Assembly: GCF_014650115.1 (NCBI RefSeq)
Contig: NZ_BMUI01000005.1
Location: forward strand, 248,001-312,000
Length of the DNA: 64,000 nucleotides
Direction of reading: 5' to 3'
Source: Streptomyces olivaceoviridis
GTDB lineage: Bacteria > Actinomycetota > Actinomycetes > Streptomycetales > Streptomycetaceae
Every line of letters starts with the position of its first letter. Position 1 is the stretch's first letter. A program made the translations under genes and the position numbers. Shown piece by piece: positions 9,128 to 17,762 of the stretch. The notes below the pieces were generated by a model. The model did not search any database and was not told the origin of the DNA. It saw only the letters and a program-made list of their open reading frames with translations.

Positions 9128-10324
9128 TCAGCCAGGCGGTGGCGTGGCCGGTACGACCGGTTCACCGGCCGGGAGGCGGACGGCGAGCGCCGCGATGTCG
9201 TCCTGGAGCCGGTCGCCGCTGTAGGCCAGCAGGTCTCGGTGGAGGCGTTCCAGGAGCTCCCGGGGCGGCAGGGCGGACCAGGAACGCAGGCGCTGGAGCA
9301 GGGGGTAGAAGGCGCCGGCCGCGTCACGCGTCTCCGTGATGCCGTCCGTGTACAGCAGGAGCTGGTCACCGGGCCGGAAGGAGTAGGCGTCCACGTGGTA
9401 CGGCTCCCTCAGCAGCACCCCGAGGTTCAGCGGGGGCGCCGACCGCCCCCGGTCGAGTTCGCACACCTCGCCGGAGCGGATGCGGACCGGGGGCGGATGG
9501 CCGCAGTTGACGACGCGGATCAGCGGCTCCGCGAAGGGGATCTCGGCGAAGACCGCGGTGACGAACCGTTCGCCCACCTCGCTGCCGCCCAGCAGCACGG
9601 CCCTGCGGTTCATGCTCGTCTCCACCCGGTCGGCCAGGGCGGGCAGAGCGGGTTCGTCGTGCGCCGCCTCGCGGAACGCGCCGAGCAGGGCCGCGGCGGT
9701 CTCCACCGCGAGCAGCCCCTTGCCCCGGACGTCGCCGATGAGCAGCCGGACGCCGTACCGGGTGGGGACGGCCTCGTACAGGTCGCCGCCGATGCGTGCC
9801 TCCGCGGCGGCGGACCGGTACAGGCTCTCCAGGTGGAGGCTGCCGATCTGGTGCGGAACCGGCCGGAGCAGGACCCGCTGGGCGATGTCGGCCACGAAGC
9901 GCAGGTCGGCCAGTGTGCGCTCACGGCGGATGCGGTGCGCGGCCAGGATCATGCCGAGGAGGCCGACCAGGCCGGTGCAGATGTAGGAGGCCACGTAGTG
10001 GCGGTCCCACAGGTAGCCGACCTCACGGCCCGCACAGCACGGGGTGCCGGCCAGCACCCCTTCCAGGACGACGGCGAACACGGTGGCGCCGCCGACGACG
10101 GCCGGGCCGTGGGCGAAGGCGGCCACGAGGGGCAGGGCGATCAGCACGAAGCTGACCGGCCACTCCACGGGCGTCGCGGGTTCCAGCAGCAGAAGGGCCG
10201 CGACGTACAGGGCCGGTAGCCATCGCATCCATGCCGGAGGGGCCGACAACCGCGTCCGCGCACCGGCTCCGTCCTCCGGATCCCGACCGGTATGTCCGGG
10301 CTTCGGCATACGTGGTCTTCGCAC
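9128..10324 (-). CDS. Membrane-anchored PP2C/SpoIIE-family protein phosphatase
   Basis: About 398 residues. The N-terminal 110 hold several hydrophobic helices (WLPALYVAALLLLEP, VSFVLIALPLVAAF, YICTGLVGLLGMILAAH). A SpoIIE-type PP2C domain follows (about 150-385) with metal-binding aspartates in ARIGGDLYEA, LLIGDVRGKG, LLYTDGITETRD and QDDIAALAV. Such enzymes dephosphorylate anti-sigma-factor antagonists. I placed the start at GTG 10324 because AGGAG ends 5 bases upstream; ATG 10309 is the alternative. It is divergent from a second SpoIIE protein across a 660-base region. No STAS or anti-sigma gene is adjacent. Confidence 0.85.
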   Translation of the reverse strand: MRRPRMPKPGHTGRDPEDGAGARTRLSAPPAWMRWLPALYVAALLLLEPATPVEWPVSFVLIALPLVAAFAHGPAVVGGATVFAVVLEGVLAGTPCCAGREVGYLWDRHYVASYICTGLVGLLGMILAAHRIRRERTLADLRFVADIAQRVLLRPVPHQIGSLHLESLYRSAAAEARIGGDLYEAVPTRYGVRLLIGDVRGKGLLAVETAAALLGAFREAAHDEPALPALADRVETSMNRRAVLLGGSEVGERFVTAVFAEIPFAEPLIRVVNCGHPPPVRIRSGEVCELDRGRSAPPLNLGVLLREPYHVDAYSFRPGDQLLLYTDGITETRDAAGAFYPLLQRLRSWSALPPRELLERLHRDLLAYSGDRLQDDIAALAVRLPAGEPVVPATPPPG

Positions 10325-10755
10325 ACGGACTCCTGTCACAGGAACTCGACAAGACGTCCAGCCTGGTGCGCGGGGTCGCGACGCGCCGTGATTGCTCCAC
10401 TCAGCGGCATGTTCCCTGGGTGGCCACGCGCGTACGGGACGTCCTGCGCCGGGGCGGAACCGATCCGCTGCCATGCTCGTACGCCACAGCCCCGACCGGA
10501 TGGGATCGGTGAGGTCTTCGAGGCCCGCCGCGGTATCGGTGCGTTGATCGCCGAACGTGCCGCGCCGGCCGGGCCGTTCGAGGACCCCGGGCCGCGCACG
10601 ACCGCCCGGCACGGGTCGTCGAGGCGGTGGCGGCCGGCGACCCGGAACCGCCGACGGGCGGGTCCAGGGTGCCCACGAACCTGGCCGCCGAGACCCGGCA
10701 GAGCACACAACCGCCCCGGGCTCGATCCCCTCGGCGGCCACATCACGGGCCAGGC

Positions 10756-10820
10756 GCCCGCCCACCCCGGCACACCGCACCCCGCCTCCGCCCCTCGGCG
10801 GACGCACCGGTCGCCGAGCG
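10756..10820 (+). repeat. 65-bp direct repeat, copy 1
   Basis: Starts GCCCGCCCACCCCGGCACAC and ends CGCACCGGTCGCCGAGCG. It matches copy 2 (10894-10958) at 63 of 65 positions by eye. Its 3' part contains an inverted repeat CTCGGCG-N11-CGCCGAG able to form a 7-bp hairpin. Confidence 0.9.
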
Positions 10821-10893
10821 CACGATCGCACCACCGGCAACCCCCGACATCACACGGCCCCCTTCCGACCACAGCCGACACACAGACCCGGCC

Positions 10894-10958
10894 GCCCGCC
10901 CACCCCGGCACACCGCACCCCGCCCCCACCCCTCGGCGGACGCACCGGTCGCCGAGCG
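10894..10958 (+). repeat. 65-bp direct repeat, copy 2
   Basis: Second copy of the repeat, 138 bases after copy 1 and only 27 bases before the start codon of the 933-residue phosphatase. The same CTCGGCG-N11-CGCCGAG inverted repeat is conserved; the two differences fall outside the hairpin arms. It probably overlaps the promoter or 5' leader of that gene. Confidence 0.9.
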
Positions 10959-10984
10959 TGGAGGCGCAGTGCTAGAAAAGGGAG

Positions 10985-13786
10985 ATGAGCGGACGTTCCC
11001 GCTGGCCATGGGCGAGCGCGGCGTCGCCGCCCGGTTCACGGGGGTCATCCGGTCCGACCCGTGACCGCGGGCCCTGGCCGCCACGCAGACGCCGTCTTTC
11101 GCCGTCCCTGAGCGTCCGCACGCTCGCCGCGCAGGTCTTCGTGCTGCAAGCGCTGATCATGCTGATGCTGGTCGCGGCGGGGGCCACCGCCCTGGTGGTG
11201 CAGGGGCGGTACGACGCCCAGCGCACCGCCGAGGACCGCTCCCTGGCCGTGGCGGAGACGTTCGCGCACGCGCCCGGAACGGCGACCGCGCTGCGGTCGC
11301 CGCATCCGGCCGCCCAGTTGCAGCCGGCGACGGAGCAGGTGCAGAAGGGGGCCGGCGTCGACTTCGTCAGCGTCCTGGACCGGCACGGAACCCGGATCAC
11401 CGACAACGACCCCACCCTGATCGGCACGAAGGCCGGGGGCGTCGGCCGGGCCCTCGTGGGCGAGATGTACACCGAGACGTTCCACGGCCCACCCGCCGAC
11501 GCCGTGCGGGCCGTCGTACCGGTGACGGACCCCGGCAGGCGCGTGGTCGGCGTGGTCACCGCCGGGATCCGGTACACCAACGTCGGCCAGGTGCTGAACC
11601 AGCAGCTGCCCCTGCTGCTCGGCATGGCCGCGGGGGCGCTGCTGCTGGCGACCGGGGGCGCGGCGCTGGTCAGCCGGCGGCTGCTGCGGCAGACCCACGG
11701 GCTCGGGCCGGCCGAGATGACCCGGATGTACGAGCACCACGACGCCGTGCTGCACGCGGTGCGCGAGGGGGTGGTGATCGTCGGCGGCGACGGGTGCGTG
11801 GTGCTGGCCAACGACGAGGCACACCGGCTGCTGGGCCTGCCCGGGGACGCCGAGCAGCGGCATGTGCGGGAGCTGGGGCTGGGGCCGGCCCTGGCGCGGC
11901 TGCTGCTGTCGGGTGAGACGGCGTCCGACAAGGTCGTCCCGGCCGGGGACCGGCTGCTGGCGGTGAACATCCGGCCCACCGCCCCGTACGGCGGCGCCCC
12001 GGGCCTGGTCGCCACCTTCCGTGACACCACGGAGCTGAGGGCGCTCTCCGGGCAGGCCGAGGTGGCGCGGAGCCGGCTGTCGTTCCTGTACGAGGCGGGG
12101 GTGCGGATCGGCACCACACTCGACGTACGGCGTACGGCGGAGGAGCTGTCCGAGGTGGCGGTCCCCCGCATGGCCGACTTCGTCACCGTGGAACTGCTCG
12201 ACTCCGTGCTGCGCGGTGAGGAGCCCACGAGCGCGGTCCGCGAGATGCGCCGTACCGCGCTGCGGGCCACGCGAGGCGGACACCCCTTGCAGCCGGTGGG
12301 CGAGGTGATCCGGTTCCTGGTGTCCGACACGCCGATGGCGGCGGCGCTGCGGCGGGGCAAGGCCGTCCTGGTCCCGGACCTGCACTCCGCCGAGGACTGG
12401 CGGGCGCAGGACCCCGAGGGGGCGCGGCGGGCGCTGGACTACGGCATCCACTCGCTGATCACGGTGCCGCTCCGGGCGCGCGGGGTGGTCCTCGGCATGG
12501 TCAACTTCTGGCGTGGTGCGCGCTTCCCCCGGTTCGAGGAGGAGGACGTCGCCGTGGCCGAGGAGCTGGTGGCCCGCGCCGCCGTCGCGATCGACAACGC
12601 GCGCCGGTACTCCCGTGAACACGCGCTCGCCGTGACGCTGCAACGCAATCTGCTGCCGCTGGGCCTGCCGGACCAGGACGCGCTGGAGGTCGCCTCGCGT
12701 TATCTGCCGGCGGAGTCGGGCGTGGGCGGCGACTGGTTCGACGTCATCCCGCTGCCCGGGTTCCGGGTGGCGCTGGTCGTCGGGGACATCGTGGGGCACG
12801 GGCTCCAGGCCGCGGTCACCATGGGACGGCTGCGCACGGCCGTGCTGAACTTCTCCTCGCTGGACCTGGCCCCGGACGAACTGCTCGGGCACCTGGACGA
12901 GATGGTGACCCGGCTGGACACCCAGCTGGACACCCCGAGCGCGACCGCCGCCGACGACGACCGGGTACCGCTCACCGGTGCCACCTGCCTCTACGCCGTC
13001 TACGACCCGGTCGGTGGGCACTGCACCCTCTCCCGCGCCGGGCACCTCGCACCCGCCGTGGTGGATCCGCAGGGCAGGGTGTCCTTCCCCGACCTCCCGC
13101 TGTCGCCGCCTCTGGGGGTGGGCGGTCATCCCTTCGAGGCCGGGGAGCTGGAGCTGCCCGAGGGCAGTCGCCTGGTCCTGTTCACCGACGGGCTGGTCGA
13201 GAACCGTGGACGGGACGTCGACGAGGGCCTGGCGATGCTGTCCTCGGCCATCGCCGACGCGGACCGGACGCCGGAGGAGACCTGCCGCGCCCTCGTGGAG
13301 ACGATGCTGCCCGGGCATCCCAGTGACGACGTGGCACTGCTGGTCGCCCGGACCCGGCTGCTCGACCCGGCGTGCGTCGCGACCTGGGACGTCCCCTTCG
13401 ACGTGGAGGCCGTGTCCCGGGTACGCGGCGAGGCGAGCCGGCGGCTCGCCGACTGGGGGCTGGAGGAGACGGCGTTCGGCACGGAGCTGATCCTCAGCGA
13501 ACTCCTGACCAACGCGATCCGCTACGGCGCTCCGCCCGTACGGGTGAGGCTGCTGCTGGGCCGCACCCTGGTGTGCGAGGTGGCGGACGGCAGCAACACC
13601 TCACCCCGGCTGCGGCGCGCGGCCAGCACCGACGAAGGGGGCCGCGGTCTGTTCCTGGTCTCCCAGTTCGCGGACATGTGGGGGACGCGCTACGCGCCGC
13701 GGGGCAAGGTCATCTGGGCGGAGCAGCGGCTGGAGGGCGTCCCGGAACCGGACCCTTCGGCCCTCCTGGACGTGCTGGGCGTCTGA
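10985..13786 (+). CDS. Multidomain sensor SpoIIE phosphatase (Cache-like, PAS, GAF, PP2C, HATPase)
   Basis: 933 residues, a full Streptomyces sigma-regulatory sensor. Transmembrane helices at about 45-70 and 205-230 bracket an extracytoplasmic Cache-like domain. A PAS domain (about 245-360, LANDEAHRLLGLPGD) and a GAF domain (about 365-550) follow. The SpoIIE phosphatase domain (about 555-795) has GGDWFDVIPLPG, VVGDIVGHGLQAA, LFTDGLVENRGRD and SDDVALLVAR. A C-terminal HATPase_c_2 anti-sigma-kinase domain (about 805-920) has LSELLTNAIRYG and GGRGLFLV. One polypeptide thus combines ligand sensing, phosphatase and RsbW-like kinase parts. ATG 10985 is preceded by AAAAGGGAG. Confidence 0.92.
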   Translation: MSGRSRWPWASAASPPGSRGSSGPTRDRGPWPPRRRRLSPSLSVRTLAAQVFVLQALIMLMLVAAGATALVVQGRYDAQRTAEDRSLAVAETFAHAPGTATALRSPHPAAQLQPATEQVQKGAGVDFVSVLDRHGTRITDNDPTLIGTKAGGVGRALVGEMYTETFHGPPADAVRAVVPVTDPGRRVVGVVTAGIRYTNVGQVLNQQLPLLLGMAAGALLLATGGAALVSRRLLRQTHGLGPAEMTRMYEHHDAVLHAVREGVVIVGGDGCVVLANDEAHRLLGLPGDAEQRHVRELGLGPALARLLLSGETASDKVVPAGDRLLAVNIRPTAPYGGAPGLVATFRDTTELRALSGQAEVARSRLSFLYEAGVRIGTTLDVRRTAEELSEVAVPRMADFVTVELLDSVLRGEEPTSAVREMRRTALRATRGGHPLQPVGEVIRFLVSDTPMAAALRRGKAVLVPDLHSAEDWRAQDPEGARRALDYGIHSLITVPLRARGVVLGMVNFWRGARFPRFEEEDVAVAEELVARAAVAIDNARRYSREHALAVTLQRNLLPLGLPDQDALEVASRYLPAESGVGGDWFDVIPLPGFRVALVVGDIVGHGLQAAVTMGRLRTAVLNFSSLDLAPDELLGHLDEMVTRLDTQLDTPSATAADDDRVPLTGATCLYAVYDPVGGHCTLSRAGHLAPAVVDPQGRVSFPDLPLSPPLGVGGHPFEAGELELPEGSRLVLFTDGLVENRGRDVDEGLAMLSSAIADADRTPEETCRALVETMLPGHPSDDVALLVARTRLLDPACVATWDVPFDVEAVSRVRGEASRRLADWGLEETAFGTELILSELLTNAIRYGAPPVRVRLLLGRTLVCEVADGSNTSPRLRRAASTDEGGRGLFLVSQFADMWGTRYAPRGKVIWAEQRLEGVPEPDPSALLDVLGV

Positions 13787-13812
13787 CGTCCCGGCCCGGC
13801 TCCGGAGGCGGG

Positions 13813-14541
13813 TCAGGAGAGCCAGTCCTCGTAGCGGGTGGGGGCGAGCCGGGCCTGCGGGTCGGTGAGCGCGTCCCCCTTGACGACGGCGAACATGCCG
13901 GCGGTCGGATCGGTGACGACGCCGCGGTTGTCGCCCCTGCGGGACAGGGTCGTGCGGCCCAGCTCGTCCAGGGTGAAGACCTCGGGGCCCGCGATGTTGC
14001 GGATGCCGTTCAGCGGGGCGCCCACCGCGACCTCCGCCACCGCGTCGGCCACGTCCCGGGCGGCGATCGGCTGGATCGGCGTGGCGGGCAGCCGGACGGT
14101 GTCGCCGTCGGTGGTCCAGGACAGGACGTCGTCCATGAACTCCATGAACTGCGTGGCGCGGACGATCGAGTACGGGACGCCACCGGCCGCGAGGATGTTC
14201 TCCTGGAGCACCTTGGCCCGGTAGTAGTCCAGCTCCGGCACCTGGTCCGCGCCGACGATCGAGAGGATCACGATGTGGCCGACGCCGCCCTTCCGGGCCG
14301 CGGCCAGGAGGTTGTCCATCGAGGTCTGGAAGAACGCCAGGGAGGCCGCGTCGAAGGTCGGGGAGTTCGTCGTGTTGACCACCGCATCGGCTCCCGCCAC
14401 GGCCGCGTCCAGCCCCTGGCCGCTGATGACGTCGACCCCGGTGGAGTGCGAGTGCGGCACCGCCTCGTGCCCCGCGGCCTTCAGATTCCTGACGACCTGC
14501 GACCCGATCAGCCCGGTACCGCCGATGACTGCCACCTTCAT
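13813..14541 (-). CDS. NAD(P)-binding atypical SDR (NmrA-like)
   Basis: 242 residues with the dinucleotide-binding motif VIGGTGLIGSQVV at the N-terminus and the NmrA/atypical SDR pattern VVNTTNSPTFD, IVGADQV, YYRAKVLQENIL and a PIAARDVADAV segment. Proteins of this type are NAD(P)H sensors or oxidoreductases; the substrate is unknown. Start ATG 14541 is preceded by GAAAGG. It is divergent from the LacI regulator, and the shared upstream region (14542-14725) holds a GAAACTTTC palindrome, so that regulator may act on both. Confidence 0.88.
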   Translation of the reverse strand: MKVAVIGGTGLIGSQVVRNLKAAGHEAVPHSHSTGVDVISGQGLDAAVAGADAVVNTTNSPTFDAASLAFFQTSMDNLLAAARKGGVGHIVILSIVGADQVPELDYYRAKVLQENILAAGGVPYSIVRATQFMEFMDDVLSWTTDGDTVRLPATPIQPIAARDVADAVAEVAVGAPLNGIRNIAGPEVFTLDELGRTTLSRRGDNRGVVTDPTAGMFAVVKGDALTDPQARLAPTRYEDWLS

Positions 14542-14660
14542 GACACACCTTTCGTCGGGATTACCCGCAATATGGCATATGCACCCCAGAGGGGCGCGGG
14601 CTGGGACGGTGAGCGGGGCATGGGGGTGACCGGTCGCGACGCCCGCCCGGCAGCCCGTTC

Positions 14661-14669
14661 GAAACTTTC
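14661..14669 (+). promoter_or_regulatory. Candidate LacI-family operator GAAACTTTC
   Basis: GAAACTTTC is a perfect palindrome around a central C and lies 57-65 bases upstream of the LacI gene start. GAAA-N-TTTC elements occur upstream of several Streptomyces hydrolase genes controlled by LacI regulators. It could be an autoregulatory site. The motif is short, so the call is weak. Confidence 0.3.
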
Positions 14670-14725
14670 CGTGGGTCCGCCGTCGCCGGACCCGTAATAT
14701 CGGTGATCTCTTGGGGGAGGTGGTC

Positions 14726-15748
14726 ATGGGCAAGCGGCGCCCTGGCTCGCCGACGCTGGAGGAGGTGGCCGCTCACGCCGGCGTGGGCCGGGGCACGGTC
14801 TCCCGCGTCGTCAACAACGCGGCCGGCGTGAAGGAGTCGACACGCCGGGCCGTGCAGCAGGCCATCGCGGAACTGGGCTACGTCCCCAATCTCGCGGCCC
14901 GTTCACTCGCCGGGCGACGGGCCGACGCGGTCGCGCTCGTCATGACGGAGCCGGACTGGCGGAAGTTCGCGGAGCCCTTCTTCTCCGAGATCGTCCGTTC
15001 GCTCGGCGACGCCCTGACCGACACCGGGATGCAACTGCTGCTCACCCTGGTCCGCTCGGACACCGACCGGGAGCGCTTCCTGGAGTACGCCCGCGGCGGC
15101 CGGGTCGACGGGGTGCTGGTGATGTCCGTGCACGCCGACGATCCGCTGCCCGACATGCTCGCCGCGGCCCGGCTGCCGACCGTCCTGCTGGGCCGCCGTT
15201 CGGCCGACGAGCACGTCAGCTATGTCGACGCGGACAACGTCGGCGGCGCCCGCAGCGCGGTCGCCCATCTGCTGGACAAGGGCCGGCGCACGATCGCCAC
15301 GATCACCGGGCCGCTCGACATGTACGTCACCCGGTGCCGGCTGCGCGGTTACCGCGACGCCCTGGCCCGTGCCGGGCTGGACGCCCCGCCGTCCTGGGTC
15401 GCGGAGGGCGATTTCACCGCGGAGAGCGGCCGGCGCGCCATGGCCCGGCTGATCGAACGGCACCCGGAGATCGACGGTGTGCTCGCCGCCTCGGACACCA
15501 CCGCCGCCGGCGCCCTTGAGGCGCTGCGCGCGGCGGGACGCCGGGTGCCGGAGGACGTCGCCGTCATCGGTTTCGACGACTTCCCGCTGGCCGAGCGGAC
15601 CGAGCCGCGGCTGACCACGGTGCGACAGCCGCTGGAGGAGATCGGGCGGGCCATGGTGCGGCTGCTCCTGGAGGAGATGGAGGAGTCGTCCGTGGCGTGG
15701 CGGCACGTGATCCTCCGTACGGAGCTGGTGGTGCGCGAGTCGGCGTAG
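14726..15748 (+). CDS. LacI-family transcriptional regulator, CebR-like
   Basis: 340 residues. A LacI helix-turn-helix at about 8-55 (TLEEVAAHAGVGRGTVSRVVN, hinge ELGYVPNLAARSLAGRR) precedes a periplasmic-binding-protein-like effector domain to the C-terminus. The recognition helix VGRGTVSRV and phrases such as VDGVLVMSVHADDPLPD are close, from memory, to CebR, the cellobiose/cellotriose-responsive cellulase repressor. I chose ATG 14726, with GGGGGAGG 5 bases upstream, over the TTG at 14711. Three CebR-type boxes follow immediately downstream in front of a GH12 cellulase. It is not next to cebEFG, so it could be a paralogue. Confidence 0.85.
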   Translation: MGKRRPGSPTLEEVAAHAGVGRGTVSRVVNNAAGVKESTRRAVQQAIAELGYVPNLAARSLAGRRADAVALVMTEPDWRKFAEPFFSEIVRSLGDALTDTGMQLLLTLVRSDTDRERFLEYARGGRVDGVLVMSVHADDPLPDMLAAARLPTVLLGRRSADEHVSYVDADNVGGARSAVAHLLDKGRRTIATITGPLDMYVTRCRLRGYRDALARAGLDAPPSWVAEGDFTAESGRRAMARLIERHPEIDGVLAASDTTAAGALEALRAAGRRVPEDVAVIGFDDFPLAERTEPRLTTVRQPLEEIGRAMVRLLLEEMEESSVAWRHVILRTELVVRESA

Positions 15749-15790
15749 CGCCGTCGGGCGTGCCCGGTGCGCTGCGGCCGGTCCCCGCTT

Positions 15791-15804
15791 CGGGAGCGCT
15801 CCCA
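15791..15804 (+). promoter_or_regulatory. CebR-type box 1 (13 of 14 match)
   Basis: CGGGAGCGCTCCCA differs from the known CebR box TGGGAGCGCTCCCA at the first base only. It lies 43 bases after the LacI regulator stop and about 200 bases before the cellulase start. Confidence 0.7.
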
Positions 15805-15931
15805 GGCGACGGCAGCCGCGCCGACCGGGCCGCCTCCGACCTGCGGTTTCGAGACTTCTTCGACACTGACCCCGCACGGAGCCTTGTCAGGGACATGAAC
15901 TCTCCCTACAGTCCCTGCCCAACGGAGGGAA

Positions 15932-15945
15932 TGGGAGCGCTCCCA
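15932..15945 (+). promoter_or_regulatory. CebR-type box 2 (perfect TGGGAGCGCTCCCA)
   Basis: An exact copy of the 14-base CebR operator palindrome, 57 bases upstream of the GH12 cellulase ATG. This is the best candidate for the repressing operator. Confidence 0.85.
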
Positions 15946-15957
15946 TCCAGCTGCGCC

Positions 15958-15971
15958 CGGGAGCGCTCCCG
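15958..15971 (+). promoter_or_regulatory. CebR-type box 3 (12 of 14 match)
   Basis: CGGGAGCGCTCCCG is a perfect palindrome differing from the consensus at both end bases. It lies 31 bases before the cellulase ATG and starts 26 bases after box 2, about 2.5 helical turns. Confidence 0.7.
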
Positions 15972-16002
15972 AACTCCCCTCACCGTCATGGAGAGGACCC
16001 GC

Positions 16003-17131
16003 ATGCGACCGTACAAGCACCCTGTCCGTGGAGCGCGCGGCCTGCTGGGCGCACTGCTCACCGCGCTCGCCGCCCTGGCGGCGCTGCTCACCGTCGCTCC
16101 CGCGGCCCAGGCCGGCACCACCATCTGCGAACAGTACGGCTCGACGACGATCCAGGACCGCTACGTCGTCCAGAACAACCGCTGGGGCACCGGCGAGACC
16201 CAGTGCATCGACGTCACGGACTCCGGATTCCGCGTCACCCAGGCCGACGGCTCCGTTCCGACGAACGGCGCCCCGAAGTCCTACCCGTCCGTCTACAACG
16301 GCTGTCACTACACCAACTGCTCGCCCGGGACGAACCTTCCGGCCCGGCTCGGCAGCATCTCCCGCGCTCCCACGAGCATTTCCTACGGCTATGTGAGCAA
16401 CGCCGTGTACGACGCCGCCTACGACATCTGGCTCGACCCCACGCCCCGCACCGACGGCGTCAACAAGACCGAGATCATGGTGTGGTTCAACAAGGTGGGC
16501 TCCATCCAGCCGGTGGGCTCACAGGTCGGCACCGCGACCGTGGCCGGACGTCAGTGGCAGGTGTGGTCCGGCAACAACGGCGGAAACGACGTGCTGTCCT
16601 TCGTCGCGCCGTCGGCGATCACCAGCTGGAGCTTCGACGTCATGGACTTCGTCCGGCAGGCCGTGTCCCGCGGGCTCGCGCAGGACAGCTGGTACCTGAC
16701 CAGCGTGCAGGCGGGCTTCGAGCCCTGGCAGAACGGCGCCGGCCTGGCCGTGACCTCGTTCTCCTCCACCGTCGACACCGGCAGCGGCGACCCGGGCGGC
16801 CCCGGGAACCCGGCGGCCTGCAAGGTGGCCTACGGGACCAACGTCTGGCAGGACGGCTTCACCGCCGAGGTCACCGTCACCAACACCGGCTCCTCCCCCG
16901 TCAGCGGCTGGCGGCTGGCCTTCACCCTGCCCGCGGGGCAGCGCGTCACCAGTGCCTGGGGCGCCGCCGTGACGCCGTCCTCGGGGGGCGGTCACGGCGA
17001 GCGATCTCACCTACAACGCACAGATCGCGCCCGGCGGTCAGGTGACCTTCGGGTTCCAGGGCGGCTACGGCGGCACGTTCGCCAAGCCCTCCGGATTCAG
17101 CCTGAACGGGGCCGCGTGCGCCACCGCGTGA
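16003..17131 (+). CDS. Secreted GH12 endoglucanase with CBM2; frameshift in the CBM2
   Basis: Signal peptide to about residue 38 (AAQA-GTT), GH12 catalytic domain about 40-255, a short Gly/Pro linker and a C-terminal CBM2. Likely catalytic glutamates lie in NKTEIMVWFNKVG (nucleophile) and AGFEPWQNGAG (acid/base). ATG 16003 has GAGAGG six bases upstream. The CBM2 is interrupted: six Gs at 16983-16988 shift the frame. With five Gs it continues as TPSSGAVTASDLTYNAQI and ends at 17131 as GAACATA. As written, translation runs to 17151 with an Arg-rich tail; the catalytic domain is unaffected. The best relatives are Streptomyces CelB-type enzymes, by memory. Control by the three CebR-type boxes is inferred. 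Confidence 0.88.
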
Positions 17132-17165
17132 CCCGCGCACCGTCCGTGTGACACACCCACCCGCT

Positions 17166-17209
17166 CCGGGACCCGCCCGTCTCGCACCGGCCGATCGGGC
17201 GGGTCCCGG
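17166..17209 (+). terminator. Strong hairpin terminator after the cellulase
   Basis: CCGGGACCCGCCCG (17166-17179) pairs perfectly over 14 bases with CGGGCGGGTCCCGG (17196-17209) around a 16-base loop. Confidence 0.75.
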
Positions 17210-17293
17210 CTCCACCTCCCGGCGCCGCCCCGCTCGACGGACCCGTCCCAGCCCCGCCCCGCTCCCGGACCGTTCCAGGAAAGGCCCGCCCGC

Positions 17294-17701
17294 ATGAGCC
17301 TCCCGCTCGCCCGCCGCCGCCCGGTGACGGCCCTGGCCGTGTGTGCCGCGGCCCTGGCCCTCACCGCGTCGGCCGCCGCCGCACCGGAGCCCGCCGGCGC
17401 CTCCCCGGCCGCGGTCCTGCCGTACCAGGACCCGTCCGCACCCGTGCCGGACCGCGTCACCGATCTGCCGGCGCGGATGCCCCTGGACGACAAGCTCGGC
17501 CAGATGACGCAGATCGAGCAGGACGCCCTCGTCCCGCGGTCCGACCTCGCCGCCTACGGCTCGCTCACCACGGGCGGCGGCCGGGCCACCGTCCGCGACG
17601 CCGCCTTCAACGGCTCCCTGAGACCCGGCGGCACCACGACGTTCGGCTTCACCGCGGAGGGCGCCCCCGGCACACCCGCCCCGCACCGCGCCGGGAGCTG
17701 A
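17294..17701 (+). pseudogene. Collapsed GH3 beta-glucosidase: N-terminus joined to CBM2 C-terminus
   Basis: 135 residues. After a signal peptide (to about residue 30), YQDPSAPVPDRVTDLPARMP and LDDKLGQMTQIEQDALVP are the first 50 or so residues of a mature GH3 exo-beta-glucosidase. At about residue 88 this switches, in frame, to TTGGGRATVRDAAFNGSLRP and TTTFGFTAEG, the last strands of a CBM2. The whole GH3 catalytic core, its Asp nucleophile and most of the CBM2 are missing, presumably several hundred codons. The result is an open secreted mini-protein that cannot be a glucosidase. It lies between the GH12 cellulase and the LPMO, so it was probably part of the same cellulolytic island. Confidence 0.75.
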
Positions 17702-17762
17702 AGGACGCGCCCGTCGACCGCACCTGTCCCCTACCACCCGCAACCCCGCACCAGGAGGACGC

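Larger units (their letters stand above)
10325..10984. other. Long intergenic region between divergent phosphatase genes
   Basis: About 660 bases without a gene I can support. It holds two copies of a 65-base direct repeat (listed separately) and the start of the large phosphatase gene (AAAAGGGAG then ATG 10985). Open frames here are rich in Pro, Arg, Thr and His and contain the repeat twice, so I read them as shadows. Confidence 0.6.

Noticed and set aside
10292-10975. Pro/Arg-rich open frames over the intergenic repeats
   Set aside because: They contain the DNA repeat translated twice, no Shine-Dalgarno and no recognisable domain.
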